Source of the DNA: Planctomycetota bacterium
Lineage (GTDB): Bacteria > Planctomycetota > Phycisphaerae > Phycisphaerales > UBA1924
Length of the DNA stretch: 64,000 nucleotides
NCBI GenBank assembly: GCA_963204725.1
Contig: CAUJHH010000058.1
Location: 124,001 to 188,000 of the forward strand
Reading direction: 5' to 3'
The number at the start of each line of letters is the position of its first letter. The first letter of the stretch is position 1. The translations under genes and the position numbers were made by a program. Below the pieces are notes generated by a model. It made no database searches and was not told where the DNA came from. It saw only the letters and a list, made by a program, of their open reading frames with translations. Below, piece after piece: positions 1 to 7,529 of this stretch.

Positions 1-1
1 G

Positions 2-595
2 GCGACCAATCTCACCGCGATCACCGAATCCGACCACGCCTGGCTCCGCCACATCCAGGACTCCCTCACGCTGCTCCCCCTCCTCGCCGAACTTTCCCAG
101 GGATCGCGCGTCATCGATGTCGGTTCCGGTGGCGGCTGTCCGGGTATTCCTCTTGCAACCTGCATGCCGCACCTGCACTTCGCCCTCTTGGAAGCTACGG
201 GCAAGAAGGCGGCCTTCCTTGAGCAGGTCGTCGAACGACTCGCACTCACCAACGTGACCGTCCTGAATGGCCGGGCCGAGACCTTCGCCGCCTTCAAGTC
301 GCCGCACCGGGAGGCGTACGACGTCGCCATCGCCCGAGCGGTGGGTCCACTCAGTGTTGTCGCCGAACTCACCGTTCCCTTCGTGAAGATGGGAGGTCAG
401 ACCCTCCTCATCAAGGGCCAGAAGGCCGAGGAAGAACTCGAGGCAGCTGCAGGCGCTCTCCACACGCTGAAAGTCGTCCACTCCGGCACGATCGAGACCG
501 CGACCGGGCGGATCATCGTGCTCGACAAACGCGTCGCCACGCCCCGAACCTATCCGCGCCGAAACGGTGAGCCCAAGCGAGTCCCCCTACGCTGA
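2..595 (+). CDS. rsmG: 16S rRNA (guanine-527-N7) methyltransferase RsmG, 5'-truncated
   Basis: Uses S-adenosylmethionine to methylate G527 of 16S rRNA. The 5' end lies outside the window; 197 codons remain, in the frame starting at base 2. Family hallmarks seen in order are NLTAI and RHIQDSL near the cut end, the SAM-binding loop DVGSGGGCPGIPLA, KKAAFL, GRAE and the closing YPRRNGEPKRVPL. The stop is 5 nt before the dinG start, so the two are probably co-transcribed. The family is usually a little over 200 residues, so only a short N-terminal piece is missing. Identity is clear from the motif order. Confidence 0.95.
   Translation, partial: ATNLTAITESDHAWLRHIQDSLTLLPLLAELSQGSRVIDVGSGGGCPGIPLATCMPHLHFALLEATGKKAAFLEQVVERLALTNVTVLNGRAETFAAFKSPHREAYDVAIARAVGPLSVVAELTVPFVKMGGQTLLIKGQKAEEELEAAAGALHTLKVVHSGTIETATGRIIVLDKRVATPRTYPRRNGEPKRVPLR
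588..593 (+). promoter_or_regulatory. -10-like hexamer ahead of dinG (possible leaderless start)
   Basis: TACGCT ends 7 nt before the dinG ATG, which has no purine-rich ribosome site. This is the spacing expected if transcription starts at or next to the start codon. No convincing -35 box is visible. The hexamer lies inside the end of rsmG. Confidence 0.3.
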
Positions 596-600
596 ACGCG

Positions 601-2748
601 ATGACGACGGCGAGAGAGATCCTTTCAGATGATGGTCCGATCGCCGCCGCGATTGGTCCTCGCTTCGAGTCTCGCGACGAACAGATGCGCATGGCCGAAG
701 CGGTCGAAACCGCGATGGCGCAGGGAACCCACCTCGTCGTCGAGGCGGGCACCGGCGTCGGCAAGAGTTTCGCCTATCTGGTCCCCGCCATCAAACGCGC
801 GATCGAAAAGAACGAGCGCGTCGTGATCGCAACGCACACCATTTCGCTCCAGGAGCAGTTGATGGAGAAGGATCTCCCGCTGCTCAAGGGCACACTCGAT
901 GAGGACACGCTTCGCAACTGGGGACCCGCAAGCGAACTCCGCGCCGTCCTTGTCAAGGGCCGGGGCAACTACGTCAGCGTCCGCCGATTGAAGCTGGCTT
1001 CCGAGAGGCAGGATCGTCTCTTCTCCGACGGTGCAGCCAAGCGATCGCTGCATGTGATCGAGGATTGGGCCTATGAGACCGAGGACGGCTCGCTCTCCTC
1101 GCTCCCGCCGCTCGAGCGTCCCGGTGTCTGGGACAAGGTGCAGTCCGACTCGGCCAACTGCATGGGCCGGCGCTGCCCCTCGTACGACCGCTGCTTCTAC
1201 CAGTCCGCTCGGCGCGAGATGGACGAGGCCAACATCCTCGTGTGCAACCACGCGCTCTTCTTCAGCGACCTTGCCCTCCGCGCCGAGGGCGTCGGCTTTC
1301 TCCCCGAGTACCACCACGTTATCCTCGACGAGGCCCACACCGTCGAGGAGGTCGCGAGCGAGCACTTCGGGTTGAACCTCACCGAGGGCCGCGTGATGCA
1401 CCTGCTGACAACGCTCTATCAGCGGCGATCCGGCAAGGGCTATCTCCCGCAGCTCGCGCTGCTCGCTGGCGACCCCGGCGAGATCGATCGTGCTGTCCAC
1501 CTTGTGCTCGAGGCCGAGAGCGCGTGCCGCGAGTTCTTCGCCGACCTGCTCGAACTCGTGCAGTCTGGTCGGCTCAAGAACGGTCGCATGCGTTCTCCCG
1601 ACCTCATCGACAACCCGCTTACCCCTGCGCTCAATGCCCTCATGCTCCGCATGAAGCAGATCCGCGAGTCGATCAAGAACGAGGCCGACCGCTTCGAGCT
1701 CAACGCCTACATCGAGCGTGCCGATCGCATGGGCAAAGAGTGCCGCGCTCTCGTCGCCCAGTCGCAGCCTGGGTGCGCCTACTGGATCGACGCCTCAGGA
1801 AATGATGGCGAGGAGAGCGAGTTCGCGTCTATCCGCAAGGTCGGCGTCGCCTGCTCGCCGATCGACGTCGGTCCGATCCTGAAGGATCACCTCTTTGGTG
1901 CGGGTCACTCTGTGATTCTTACGAGCGCGACCCTCTCAACCCGTGCCGTGGAGAAGAACGCCCCGTTCGAGCACGTCGAGGCAGCGTTCGCACACACGCT
2001 CACCCGTCTGGGCTGCGAAGGCGCAACCCTTATGCAACTCGGCAGTCCGTTCGACTACGCGCGCCAGGTCGAGCTCATTATCGATCGCACCGCCCCCGCG
2101 CCTCGCGTCTGGACTCAGCGAAACGGCCGAGCCTCCGAACGCGCAAAGGCCGGATCGGAGTACACCGACGCGCTCGCGAAACGCGTCCTCTACCACGTCA
2201 AGGAAACGGGTGGCGGCGCGTTTGTCCTCTTCACATCCTTCAGCACCCTCTTTGCCGTCGCCGAGGCCATTGCCGGCCCGCTGGCGGACGAAGGGCTTCC
2301 ACTCCTCGTTCAGGGCAAGGACGGCTCTCGCACCGATATTCTCAATCGCTTCAGGCAGGACGATCGCAGCGTCCTGCTCGGTGCCGCTTCATTCTGGCAG
2401 GGCGTCGATGTGCAGGGTCGCGGGCTCCGCAACGTCATCATCACCCGGCTTCCTTTCGATCCCCCAGATCGCCCGCTCATTGAAGCCCGTCTGGAACGAA
2501 TTACCGCCCAGGGCGGCGATCCCTTCCGCGAAGATTCCATCCCGCGCGCTGTCATTCGCTTCAAGCAAGGCTTCGGCCGTCTCATCCGCTCCCGGAAGGA
2601 TCGGGGCAAGGTCGTCGTACTCGACTCGCGCATTGCGACCTCCAGCTACGGACGGCTCTTCGTCGCCTCGCTCCCCGAAGGTGTCCCGATCAGGGTCATC
2701 AATCCCGGTCAACAAGCGAATATCGACGACGATTACGCCGGATACTAA
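601..2748 (+). CDS. dinG: ATP-dependent DNA helicase, DinG/XPD family
   Basis: Superfamily 2 iron-sulfur helicase that unwinds DNA in the 5'-3' direction during repair and resolution of R-loops or replication blocks. The 715 residues carry Walker A GTGVGKS (50-56), motif Ia ATHTISLQEQL, a cysteine-rich insert (CMGRRCPSYDRC, then VCNHA) that should hold the [4Fe-4S] cluster, the DEAH box LDEAH, and C-terminal helicase motifs including SFWQGVDV and QGFGRLIRS. Length is normal for bacterial DinG. The ATG has no Shine-Dalgarno sequence. DinG is certain at family level; the paralogue YoaA is the main alternative name. Confidence 0.92.
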   Translation: MTTAREILSDDGPIAAAIGPRFESRDEQMRMAEAVETAMAQGTHLVVEAGTGVGKSFAYLVPAIKRAIEKNERVVIATHTISLQEQLMEKDLPLLKGTLDEDTLRNWGPASELRAVLVKGRGNYVSVRRLKLASERQDRLFSDGAAKRSLHVIEDWAYETEDGSLSSLPPLERPGVWDKVQSDSANCMGRRCPSYDRCFYQSARREMDEANILVCNHALFFSDLALRAEGVGFLPEYHHVILDEAHTVEEVASEHFGLNLTEGRVMHLLTTLYQRRSGKGYLPQLALLAGDPGEIDRAVHLVLEAESACREFFADLLELVQSGRLKNGRMRSPDLIDNPLTPALNALMLRMKQIRESIKNEADRFELNAYIERADRMGKECRALVAQSQPGCAYWIDASGNDGEESEFASIRKVGVACSPIDVGPILKDHLFGAGHSVILTSATLSTRAVEKNAPFEHVEAAFAHTLTRLGCEGATLMQLGSPFDYARQVELIIDRTAPAPRVWTQRNGRASERAKAGSEYTDALAKRVLYHVKETGGGAFVLFTSFSTLFAVAEAIAGPLADEGLPLLVQGKDGSRTDILNRFRQDDRSVLLGAASFWQGVDVQGRGLRNVIITRLPFDPPDRPLIEARLERITAQGGDPFREDSIPRAVIRFKQGFGRLIRSRKDRGKVVVLDSRIATSSYGRLFVASLPEGVPIRVINPGQQANIDDDYAGY

Positions 2749-2882
2749 TCCCCTCTATAGGTGTATTTGGCGAAACCAGTCTTTCAGCGCGCTACCCTTT
2801 CGCCCCTCCCGACCGGCCGAGCGGCAATCCCGCCGCGTGGGTGTGTATTGGCCTCGGGAGCCCCTCGGAGGTTCCCTTCAAC

Positions 2883-4316
2883 ATGCTGGGACGCATTTTC
2901 AAAGCCTACGACGTACGCGGCACCTATCCCGATCTGCTCAATGATCAGATGGCCTGGCAAATCGGCTTTGGAGTCGCCAAGTTCCTGATTGGTGAAGCGA
3001 AGGCCGCGGGCGAGACGACGCCGATGATGCGCAACGTCATCGTCGGCAGGGACATGCGGACCTCCAGTCCCGCGCTCTCGAAGGAGCTCATCTCCGGCAT
3101 CAACACCTTCGGTGCCGATGTCATCGACGTCGGGCTTGTCGACACATCCTTCGTCTACTTCGCGATAAACCATCTCGACTGCGCCGGTGGCGTCATGGTC
3201 ACCGCAAGCCACAACCCACCTCAGTACAACGGCTTTAAGGTCTCCAAGCGCAAGGCCAAGCCCGCCGGCGAATCCACCGGCCTGGGCGAGGTTCGCAAGC
3301 ACGCCGCCATGGTCGAGCGTACTAACGCGACGAATCTCGCTGGCGGCGTCTCCGGCCGCGCCGAGAAGCGCGACCTTTGGCCCGCGTACATCGAGCACGT
3401 GATGAGCTTTCTCGACCTCCATGGAAAGAAGCTCAAGGTCGTGGTAGACGCCAGCAACGGCATGGCTGGCACCATGTGCCCGAAGATCTTCGGCAAGAAC
3501 GGCTCGAACGTGCCCGGCCTCACCATCGCCGAACTCAATTTCGAGAACTCCAAGGGCCAATTCGCCCACGAGCCCAATCCGCTGGTCGCCTCCAACCTCC
3601 GCCAACTCCAGGACGCCGTCGTGAAAGAGAAGGCTGATCTCGGTATCTGCTTCGACGGCGACGCCGACCGATGCGTCGTGGTTGACGAGAAGGGCAGGAT
3701 CGTCGGATGCGACCACCTCACCGCGGTCCTCGCACGCCACTTCCTTGCCGACGCCCCCGGTGCCGCCGTCATCTATGACCTGCGATCAACCAAGGCCGTC
3801 GAAGAAGAGATCAAGAACGCGGGCGGCAGGCCGCTGCGCGGACGCGTCGGCCACGTCTTCATGAAGGCCCTCCTTGCCGAACAGCGTGGCATCTTCGGTG
3901 GTGAGCTCTCCGGCCACTTCTACTTCCGCGACAACTTCAACGCCGATTCCGGCGCGATCGCCATGGCCACAGTCCTGAGTGTTCTCGCCAAGACCGGCAA
4001 GAAGATGAGCGAACTCATCAAGCCCGTCACACGCTACGCACAGTCCGGAGAGATTAACTTCGAGATCGAGGACAAGGACGGCGCGCTCGCACGTCTCAAG
4101 CAGACCTACGGACCCGGCACTGCCGCCAACGCCACCATCGACGAACTCGACGGCGTCACCATCGATTGCTTCGCATCCAAGGGCTGGTGGTGCAACGTGC
4201 GCAAGAGCAACACCGAGCCGCTGCTCCGGCTCAACGCCGAGGCGAAGACTCCCGCGACGCTCGAGAAGATCATCGCGGAGCTCGCGCCCGTTCTCGGCAA
4301 GCGCGTCGACCATTGA
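2883..4316 (+). CDS. Phosphomannomutase/phosphoglucomutase family protein
   Basis: Alpha-D-phosphohexomutase that interconverts hexose-1- and hexose-6-phosphates for nucleotide-sugar synthesis. The start is placed at ATG 2883 because GGAGG lies at 2867-2871 and the protein then opens with MLGRIFKAYDVRGTYP, the family N-terminus. An in-frame ATG 42 nt upstream is less likely. Visible elements: phosphoserine loop TASHNPPQYNGFK (Ser109), metal loop FDGDADR (258-262 for DGDAD), sugar loop GGELSGHFYFRD and phosphate-binding RKSNTEPLLRLNAEA near the C-terminus. All four functional loops are intact in 477 residues. Substrate preference (mannose, glucose or glucosamine) cannot be read from sequence. 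Confidence 0.92.
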   Translation: MLGRIFKAYDVRGTYPDLLNDQMAWQIGFGVAKFLIGEAKAAGETTPMMRNVIVGRDMRTSSPALSKELISGINTFGADVIDVGLVDTSFVYFAINHLDCAGGVMVTASHNPPQYNGFKVSKRKAKPAGESTGLGEVRKHAAMVERTNATNLAGGVSGRAEKRDLWPAYIEHVMSFLDLHGKKLKVVVDASNGMAGTMCPKIFGKNGSNVPGLTIAELNFENSKGQFAHEPNPLVASNLRQLQDAVVKEKADLGICFDGDADRCVVVDEKGRIVGCDHLTAVLARHFLADAPGAAVIYDLRSTKAVEEEIKNAGGRPLRGRVGHVFMKALLAEQRGIFGGELSGHFYFRDNFNADSGAIAMATVLSVLAKTGKKMSELIKPVTRYAQSGEINFEIEDKDGALARLKQTYGPGTAANATIDELDGVTIDCFASKGWWCNVRKSNTEPLLRLNAEAKTPATLEKIIAELAPVLGKRVDH

Positions 4317-4383
4317 CCCGCAGGCATCGGCGTTGTTTCGTCCGTGGCAGGGGGCCTCCCCCGAACAGGAGCTGACGCCCGCG

Positions 4384-5949
4384 ATGAACACGAGCACCTT
4401 CTTTGAGCACTGGCGCATCGCGGAGAACCCCTTCCGTGGGGAGGAAGCCCGCAGCGATACCGTTTTCGCACGCCTCGCCGGTTCCGCCACGGGGAAGCCC
4501 GAGGTCGGTGGTGCGGCTGGTGCCGCCATGGCCGGTGCTCACGCTGTCCACTCCGACTTCGAGAAGATAGTCGGCGAGCTTTCCCGTCCCTCGTCCTCCA
4601 TCGTCTTCGGTGAGAAGGGAAGCGGGAAGACCGCGATCCGCATGCAACTCGCCGATCGCATCACCCGGTTCAACGCCGCGAATCCGACCCAACGCGTCTT
4701 CCTCGTGGCGTATGACGAGCTCAACGCGACCCTCGATCGGCTCCACACCCGCGCTGGAAGCAAGGACTCGCTCAAGACGCTCCAGCAGATGCGTCTCGTC
4801 GACCACATCGACGCGATCCTATCCAGTGCGGTCACCAAGCTGACCGATCGCCTCACCGGCCTCGGCCCCGTCCGCGCCGATACAGATTCTGTGCGCGCGT
4901 TCAGGCGTCTTCCCAAGTTGACACGCAACGACGCGCTCGTGCTCCAGTCGATGTACGACACCTCCGATCTGGCCAACGAGCGCACCCGCAAGCTCGCAGG
5001 ACTTGCTCGCCGTATTCCACCGCGCGACGCCATGCTCTGGCTCCTGGCCGTCGCACTCGGCTGGCTCCCGCTCGGCGCCGTCGTCGCCTGGTTCCTGCTC
5101 CGACCGCCCCAGTCGCAGTTCTGGGAGACGGTGCTTCCCGGCATCGGAATCGCGTGCGCCGCGCTCTATCTCGCGGTCCTTCTAGGCCGCTTCGCATGGC
5201 GTCCACTCGCCATCGGACGCCTCGCGCATCGACTTGGCAAGCAGCTCCGCACCCTCGGCCGCACGGACGGTTCCATCGCCCGCTCGCTCTCGCACCTCCG
5301 CGCACCCGACCGGAGCTCGGCGCGCCTTCCAGTCACCGATTCCGACGAGCAGCGTTACGCGATGCTCGACCGTCTCCGGCGCGTGCTCGCCGCGCTTGGC
5401 CACCCGGGCATGATCGTTGTGATCGATCGCGTGGATGAGCCGACGCTGATCGCCGGCGATCCCGAGAAGATGCGGGCCTTCGTCTGGCCCATGCTCAACA
5501 ACAAGTTCCTCCAGCAGGAGGGCCTCGGCGTCAAGATGCTCCTCCCCATCGAACTCCGCCACGCACTCTTCCGCGAGTCGAGCGCGTTCTTCCAGGAAGC
5601 CCGACTCGACAAACAGTCGCTCGTCGAACGCCTCTCTTGGACCGGCCCCATGCTCTACGATCTCTGCGAAGCCCGACTCCGCGTCTGCCTCGCGCCCGAT
5701 GCGCCGGTCGTTGCCCTGCTCGATCTCTTTGCCGAGGACGTCACGCGCCAGGACCTGATCGACGCCCTTGACCAGATGCACCAGCCCCGTGACGCCTTCA
5801 AGTTCCTCTACCGCTGCATCAGCGAGCATTGCTCAAACGTCACGACCGAGCAGGGCCAATGGCGCATCCCGCGCCTCGTCCTCGAAACCGCCCGCAAGCA
5901 GGAATCCGAGCGAGTTCAAGGCCTCTATCGCGGCATCCGCCCCGCCTGA
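4384..5949 (+). CDS. P-loop ATPase with internal membrane hairpin (KAP/ExeA-like), function unknown
   Basis: The protein (521 residues from ATG 4384, with AGGAG 12 nt upstream) opens with WRIAENPF, a phrase reminiscent of ExeA-type ATPases. Walker A is GEKGSGKT (76-83) and a Walker B-like strand reads MIVVIDRVDEP. Between them lie two hydrophobic helices at about residues 216-240 and 248-272, so the nucleotide-binding domain is split by a membrane hairpin, as in KAP-family NTPases. The C-terminal third is helical and charged. It sits between a sugar mutase and a convergent lyase gene, which gives no functional clue. An earlier in-frame ATG at 4333 is possible but lacks a ribosome site. Family placement is inference. 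Confidence 0.75.
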   Translation: MNTSTFFEHWRIAENPFRGEEARSDTVFARLAGSATGKPEVGGAAGAAMAGAHAVHSDFEKIVGELSRPSSSIVFGEKGSGKTAIRMQLADRITRFNAANPTQRVFLVAYDELNATLDRLHTRAGSKDSLKTLQQMRLVDHIDAILSSAVTKLTDRLTGLGPVRADTDSVRAFRRLPKLTRNDALVLQSMYDTSDLANERTRKLAGLARRIPPRDAMLWLLAVALGWLPLGAVVAWFLLRPPQSQFWETVLPGIGIACAALYLAVLLGRFAWRPLAIGRLAHRLGKQLRTLGRTDGSIARSLSHLRAPDRSSARLPVTDSDEQRYAMLDRLRRVLAALGHPGMIVVIDRVDEPTLIAGDPEKMRAFVWPMLNNKFLQQEGLGVKMLLPIELRHALFRESSAFFQEARLDKQSLVERLSWTGPMLYDLCEARLRVCLAPDAPVVALLDLFAEDVTRQDLIDALDQMHQPRDAFKFLYRCISEHCSNVTTEQGQWRIPRLVLETARKQESERVQGLYRGIRPA

Positions 5950-5959
5950 CCGTTCACGC

Positions 5960-6862
5960 TCAGCGAGGCGGGAATCGCCACTCGACGCCCGGCTTGTACC
6001 CGATCGCCGCGTAGAGCTCCTCCCGGGTCTGCATCTCCGGGAGAAGCGACTCGACACTCCCCGTCTCTTTCAGCGTCGCGAGCGCATCGGTTACCGCGCC
6101 CATCGCCACTCGCAGCATCGTGACGGGATAGATCACGATCGAATACCCCAACTCGCCGAATCGCGCGAGCGGGATGATCGGTGTCTTGCCGAACTCGGTC
6201 ATGTTCGCGAGCAGGAAGTACCGCAGCCCCGGCTCCACCGCTCGGCGGAGGTTTATCGTGAACTCCGCAAACTCGCGCTCGCTGACCAGACCCTCGGGGA
6301 AGATCATGTCTGCGCCGGAGCGAAGGTACGCCGCCGCCCGCGCGACCGCCGCCTCCATGCCATCCACGCCCCGCGCATCGGTCCTGGCGCAGATGATGAA
6401 CGAAGGATCCGAAGAGGCCGCCGCGGTCTCAGCTGCCGCCGCGATTCTCTCGCATGCGTGCTCAACCGGAACGAGCTTCTTTCCGTCGAGATGACCGCAC
6501 CGCTTCGGGAAGACCTGATCCTCGAGATGCAGCCCTGCGGCCCCCGCACGCTGGTACTCAACCACCGTTCGCCTGACCATCTCGGACTCTCCGAAGCCGG
6601 TGTCTGCGTCGGCGATCATCGGGAGCCCGCTGGCGGTGTACGCCTCGCGAACGGTCCGCGCGAAGTGGTCGAGCGTGAGAATGCCGACGTCCGGCACGCC
6701 CGTCGCAACGCTCGTCGCCGCACCCGAGATGTACGCCGCTTCAAAGCCCGCATCGCGGATCGCCAGCGCGCACAAGGCATTGAACGCGCCCGGCGCAGCG
6801 ACGACGCCCTTGGACATCAGATCGCGCAGCCGCGCACCGGGAGAAAGGAGCGGGGTCGTCAT
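5960..6862 (-). CDS. prpB: Isocitrate lyase/PEP mutase family protein, probable 2-methylisocitrate lyase
   Basis: PrpB cleaves 2-methylisocitrate to pyruvate and succinate in propionate breakdown. The 300-residue protein reads PGAFNALCALAIRDAGFEAA near the start, then YISGAATS, ADADTGFG with metal-binding acidic residues, HLEDQVFPKRCGHL with the catalytic cysteine in the KRCGHL loop, and ICARTDAR. Starting at 6862 gives the usual PrpB length of about 295-300. No prpC or prpD is adjacent, so a different substrate of the same fold (for example oxaloacetate or a phosphonate) is possible. It converges on the upstream ATPase gene with a 10-nt gap. Confidence 0.8.
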   Translation of the reverse strand: MTTPLLSPGARLRDLMSKGVVAAPGAFNALCALAIRDAGFEAAYISGAATSVATGVPDVGILTLDHFARTVREAYTASGLPMIADADTGFGESEMVRRTVVEYQRAGAAGLHLEDQVFPKRCGHLDGKKLVPVEHACERIAAAAETAAASSDPSFIICARTDARGVDGMEAAVARAAAYLRSGADMIFPEGLVSEREFAEFTINLRRAVEPGLRYFLLANMTEFGKTPIIPLARFGELGYSIVIYPVTMLRVAMGAVTDALATLKETGSVESLLPEMQTREELYAAIGYKPGVEWRFPPR

Positions 6863-7063
6863 GCTGGATGATAGAACCCTCGCCCCGCGTCCCCTAGTCT
6901 CGGATCCGCCACACCCGTGCTCCGTATGCACCGTCCTGAAGTTCGGATTGTCGTTCAGAAACAGACGATTCGAGCGACGACGGGAAGCCGATCATGGTGG
7001 GGGAGTGCGCTCGGGCGAAGACCACTATCCGGTTCGTCATCGAGGATGAAGAAAGCCGCGTGA
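6863..7063. other. Intergenic stretch with no recognisable gene
   Basis: Left part of a 586-nt gap between prpB and the tRNA gene. Short open frames on both strands have no recognisable domain, no good ribosome site and no homology that I can see. It may hold the promoter of prpB and eroded DNA from the mobile element whose recombinase remnant follows. Confidence 0.5.
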
Positions 7064-7279
7064 TCGAACTCGCCGGTCCGCACCACGCTCGGCACGCAAA
7101 TGGCTCGCGCGGGAGCCGCGCCCCAGGTCGCGCAGCGGATTATTCGGTACTCGGACGACAAGACCACGTCGAAGCACTACACCGTGTTGGGGTTGGTGGA
7201 CACGGCCGGCGCAATGGTGCGTCCGCCGGGCATCGATACCTCGCCGACACGCGAGCGAGCGACCGGAACTATCTGGAAG
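7064..7279 (+). pseudogene. Remnant of a tyrosine recombinase/integrase C-terminus
   Basis: After an in-frame stop (TGA 7061-7063) the + strand reads RTTLGTQMARAGAAPQVAQ, then IIRYSDDKTTSKHYTVLGL, then VDTAGAMVRPPGI. This matches the end of tyrosine recombinases: an R-x-T-x-x-T-x-L-A-R-x-G helix, R-H/Y-S-D, and the K-H-Y-T segment with the nucleophilic tyrosine. The usual RHSD histidine is tyrosine here (RYSD). The N-terminal DNA-binding domain and the first catalytic box are absent, and after about 7270 a plausible tail continues only in another frame. It points toward the 3' end of the tRNA-Gly gene, a typical integration target. Recognition is by eye only. Confidence 0.55.
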
Positions 7280-7394
7280 TGTGACCCTGAACCAGACCCC
7301 CAGCGATACCCCCAGCGATTGGGGCGCGGAAACGCGCGAAACAGCGCGGCGACGCGCGTTCACGTCGCCGAAGAGACCAAGGGTCGCACCAACG

Positions 7395-7417
7395 AAAAAC
7401 CCCACATTTCTGCGGGG
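7395..7417 (-). terminator. Rho-independent terminator downstream of tRNA-Gly
   Basis: On the minus strand CCCCGCA-GAAA-TGTGGGG forms a 7-bp stem (one G-U pair) with a GAAA loop, followed by five T. It lies 31 nt past the tRNA 3' end and could end transcripts from both the tRNA and the kinase gene before it. Confidence 0.75.
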
Positions 7418-7448
7418 AAAAGCGACATCGTGCGGCTTGTTGCTGGAA

Positions 7449-7520
7449 AGCGGGCGAAGGGACTCGAACCCTCGACGTTCAGCTTGGAAGGCTGACGCTC
7501 TACCACTGAGCTACGCCCGC
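7449..7520 (-). tRNA. trnG: tRNA-Gly (anticodon UCC)
   Basis: On the minus strand a complete 72-nt cloverleaf runs from 7520 to 7449: acceptor GCGGGCG pairing with CGCCCGC, a D-arm containing GCTCAGTGGTAGAGC, the anticodon arm TCAGC-CTTCCAA-GCTGA with TCC at positions 34-36, and a T-arm with GGGTTCGAGTCCC. The CCA tail is not encoded (the bases after discriminator T are TTC). It begins 9 nt after the stop of the WD40 kinase gene and is followed by a hairpin terminator. Confidence 0.96.
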
Positions 7521-7529
7521 ATTGCGGGA

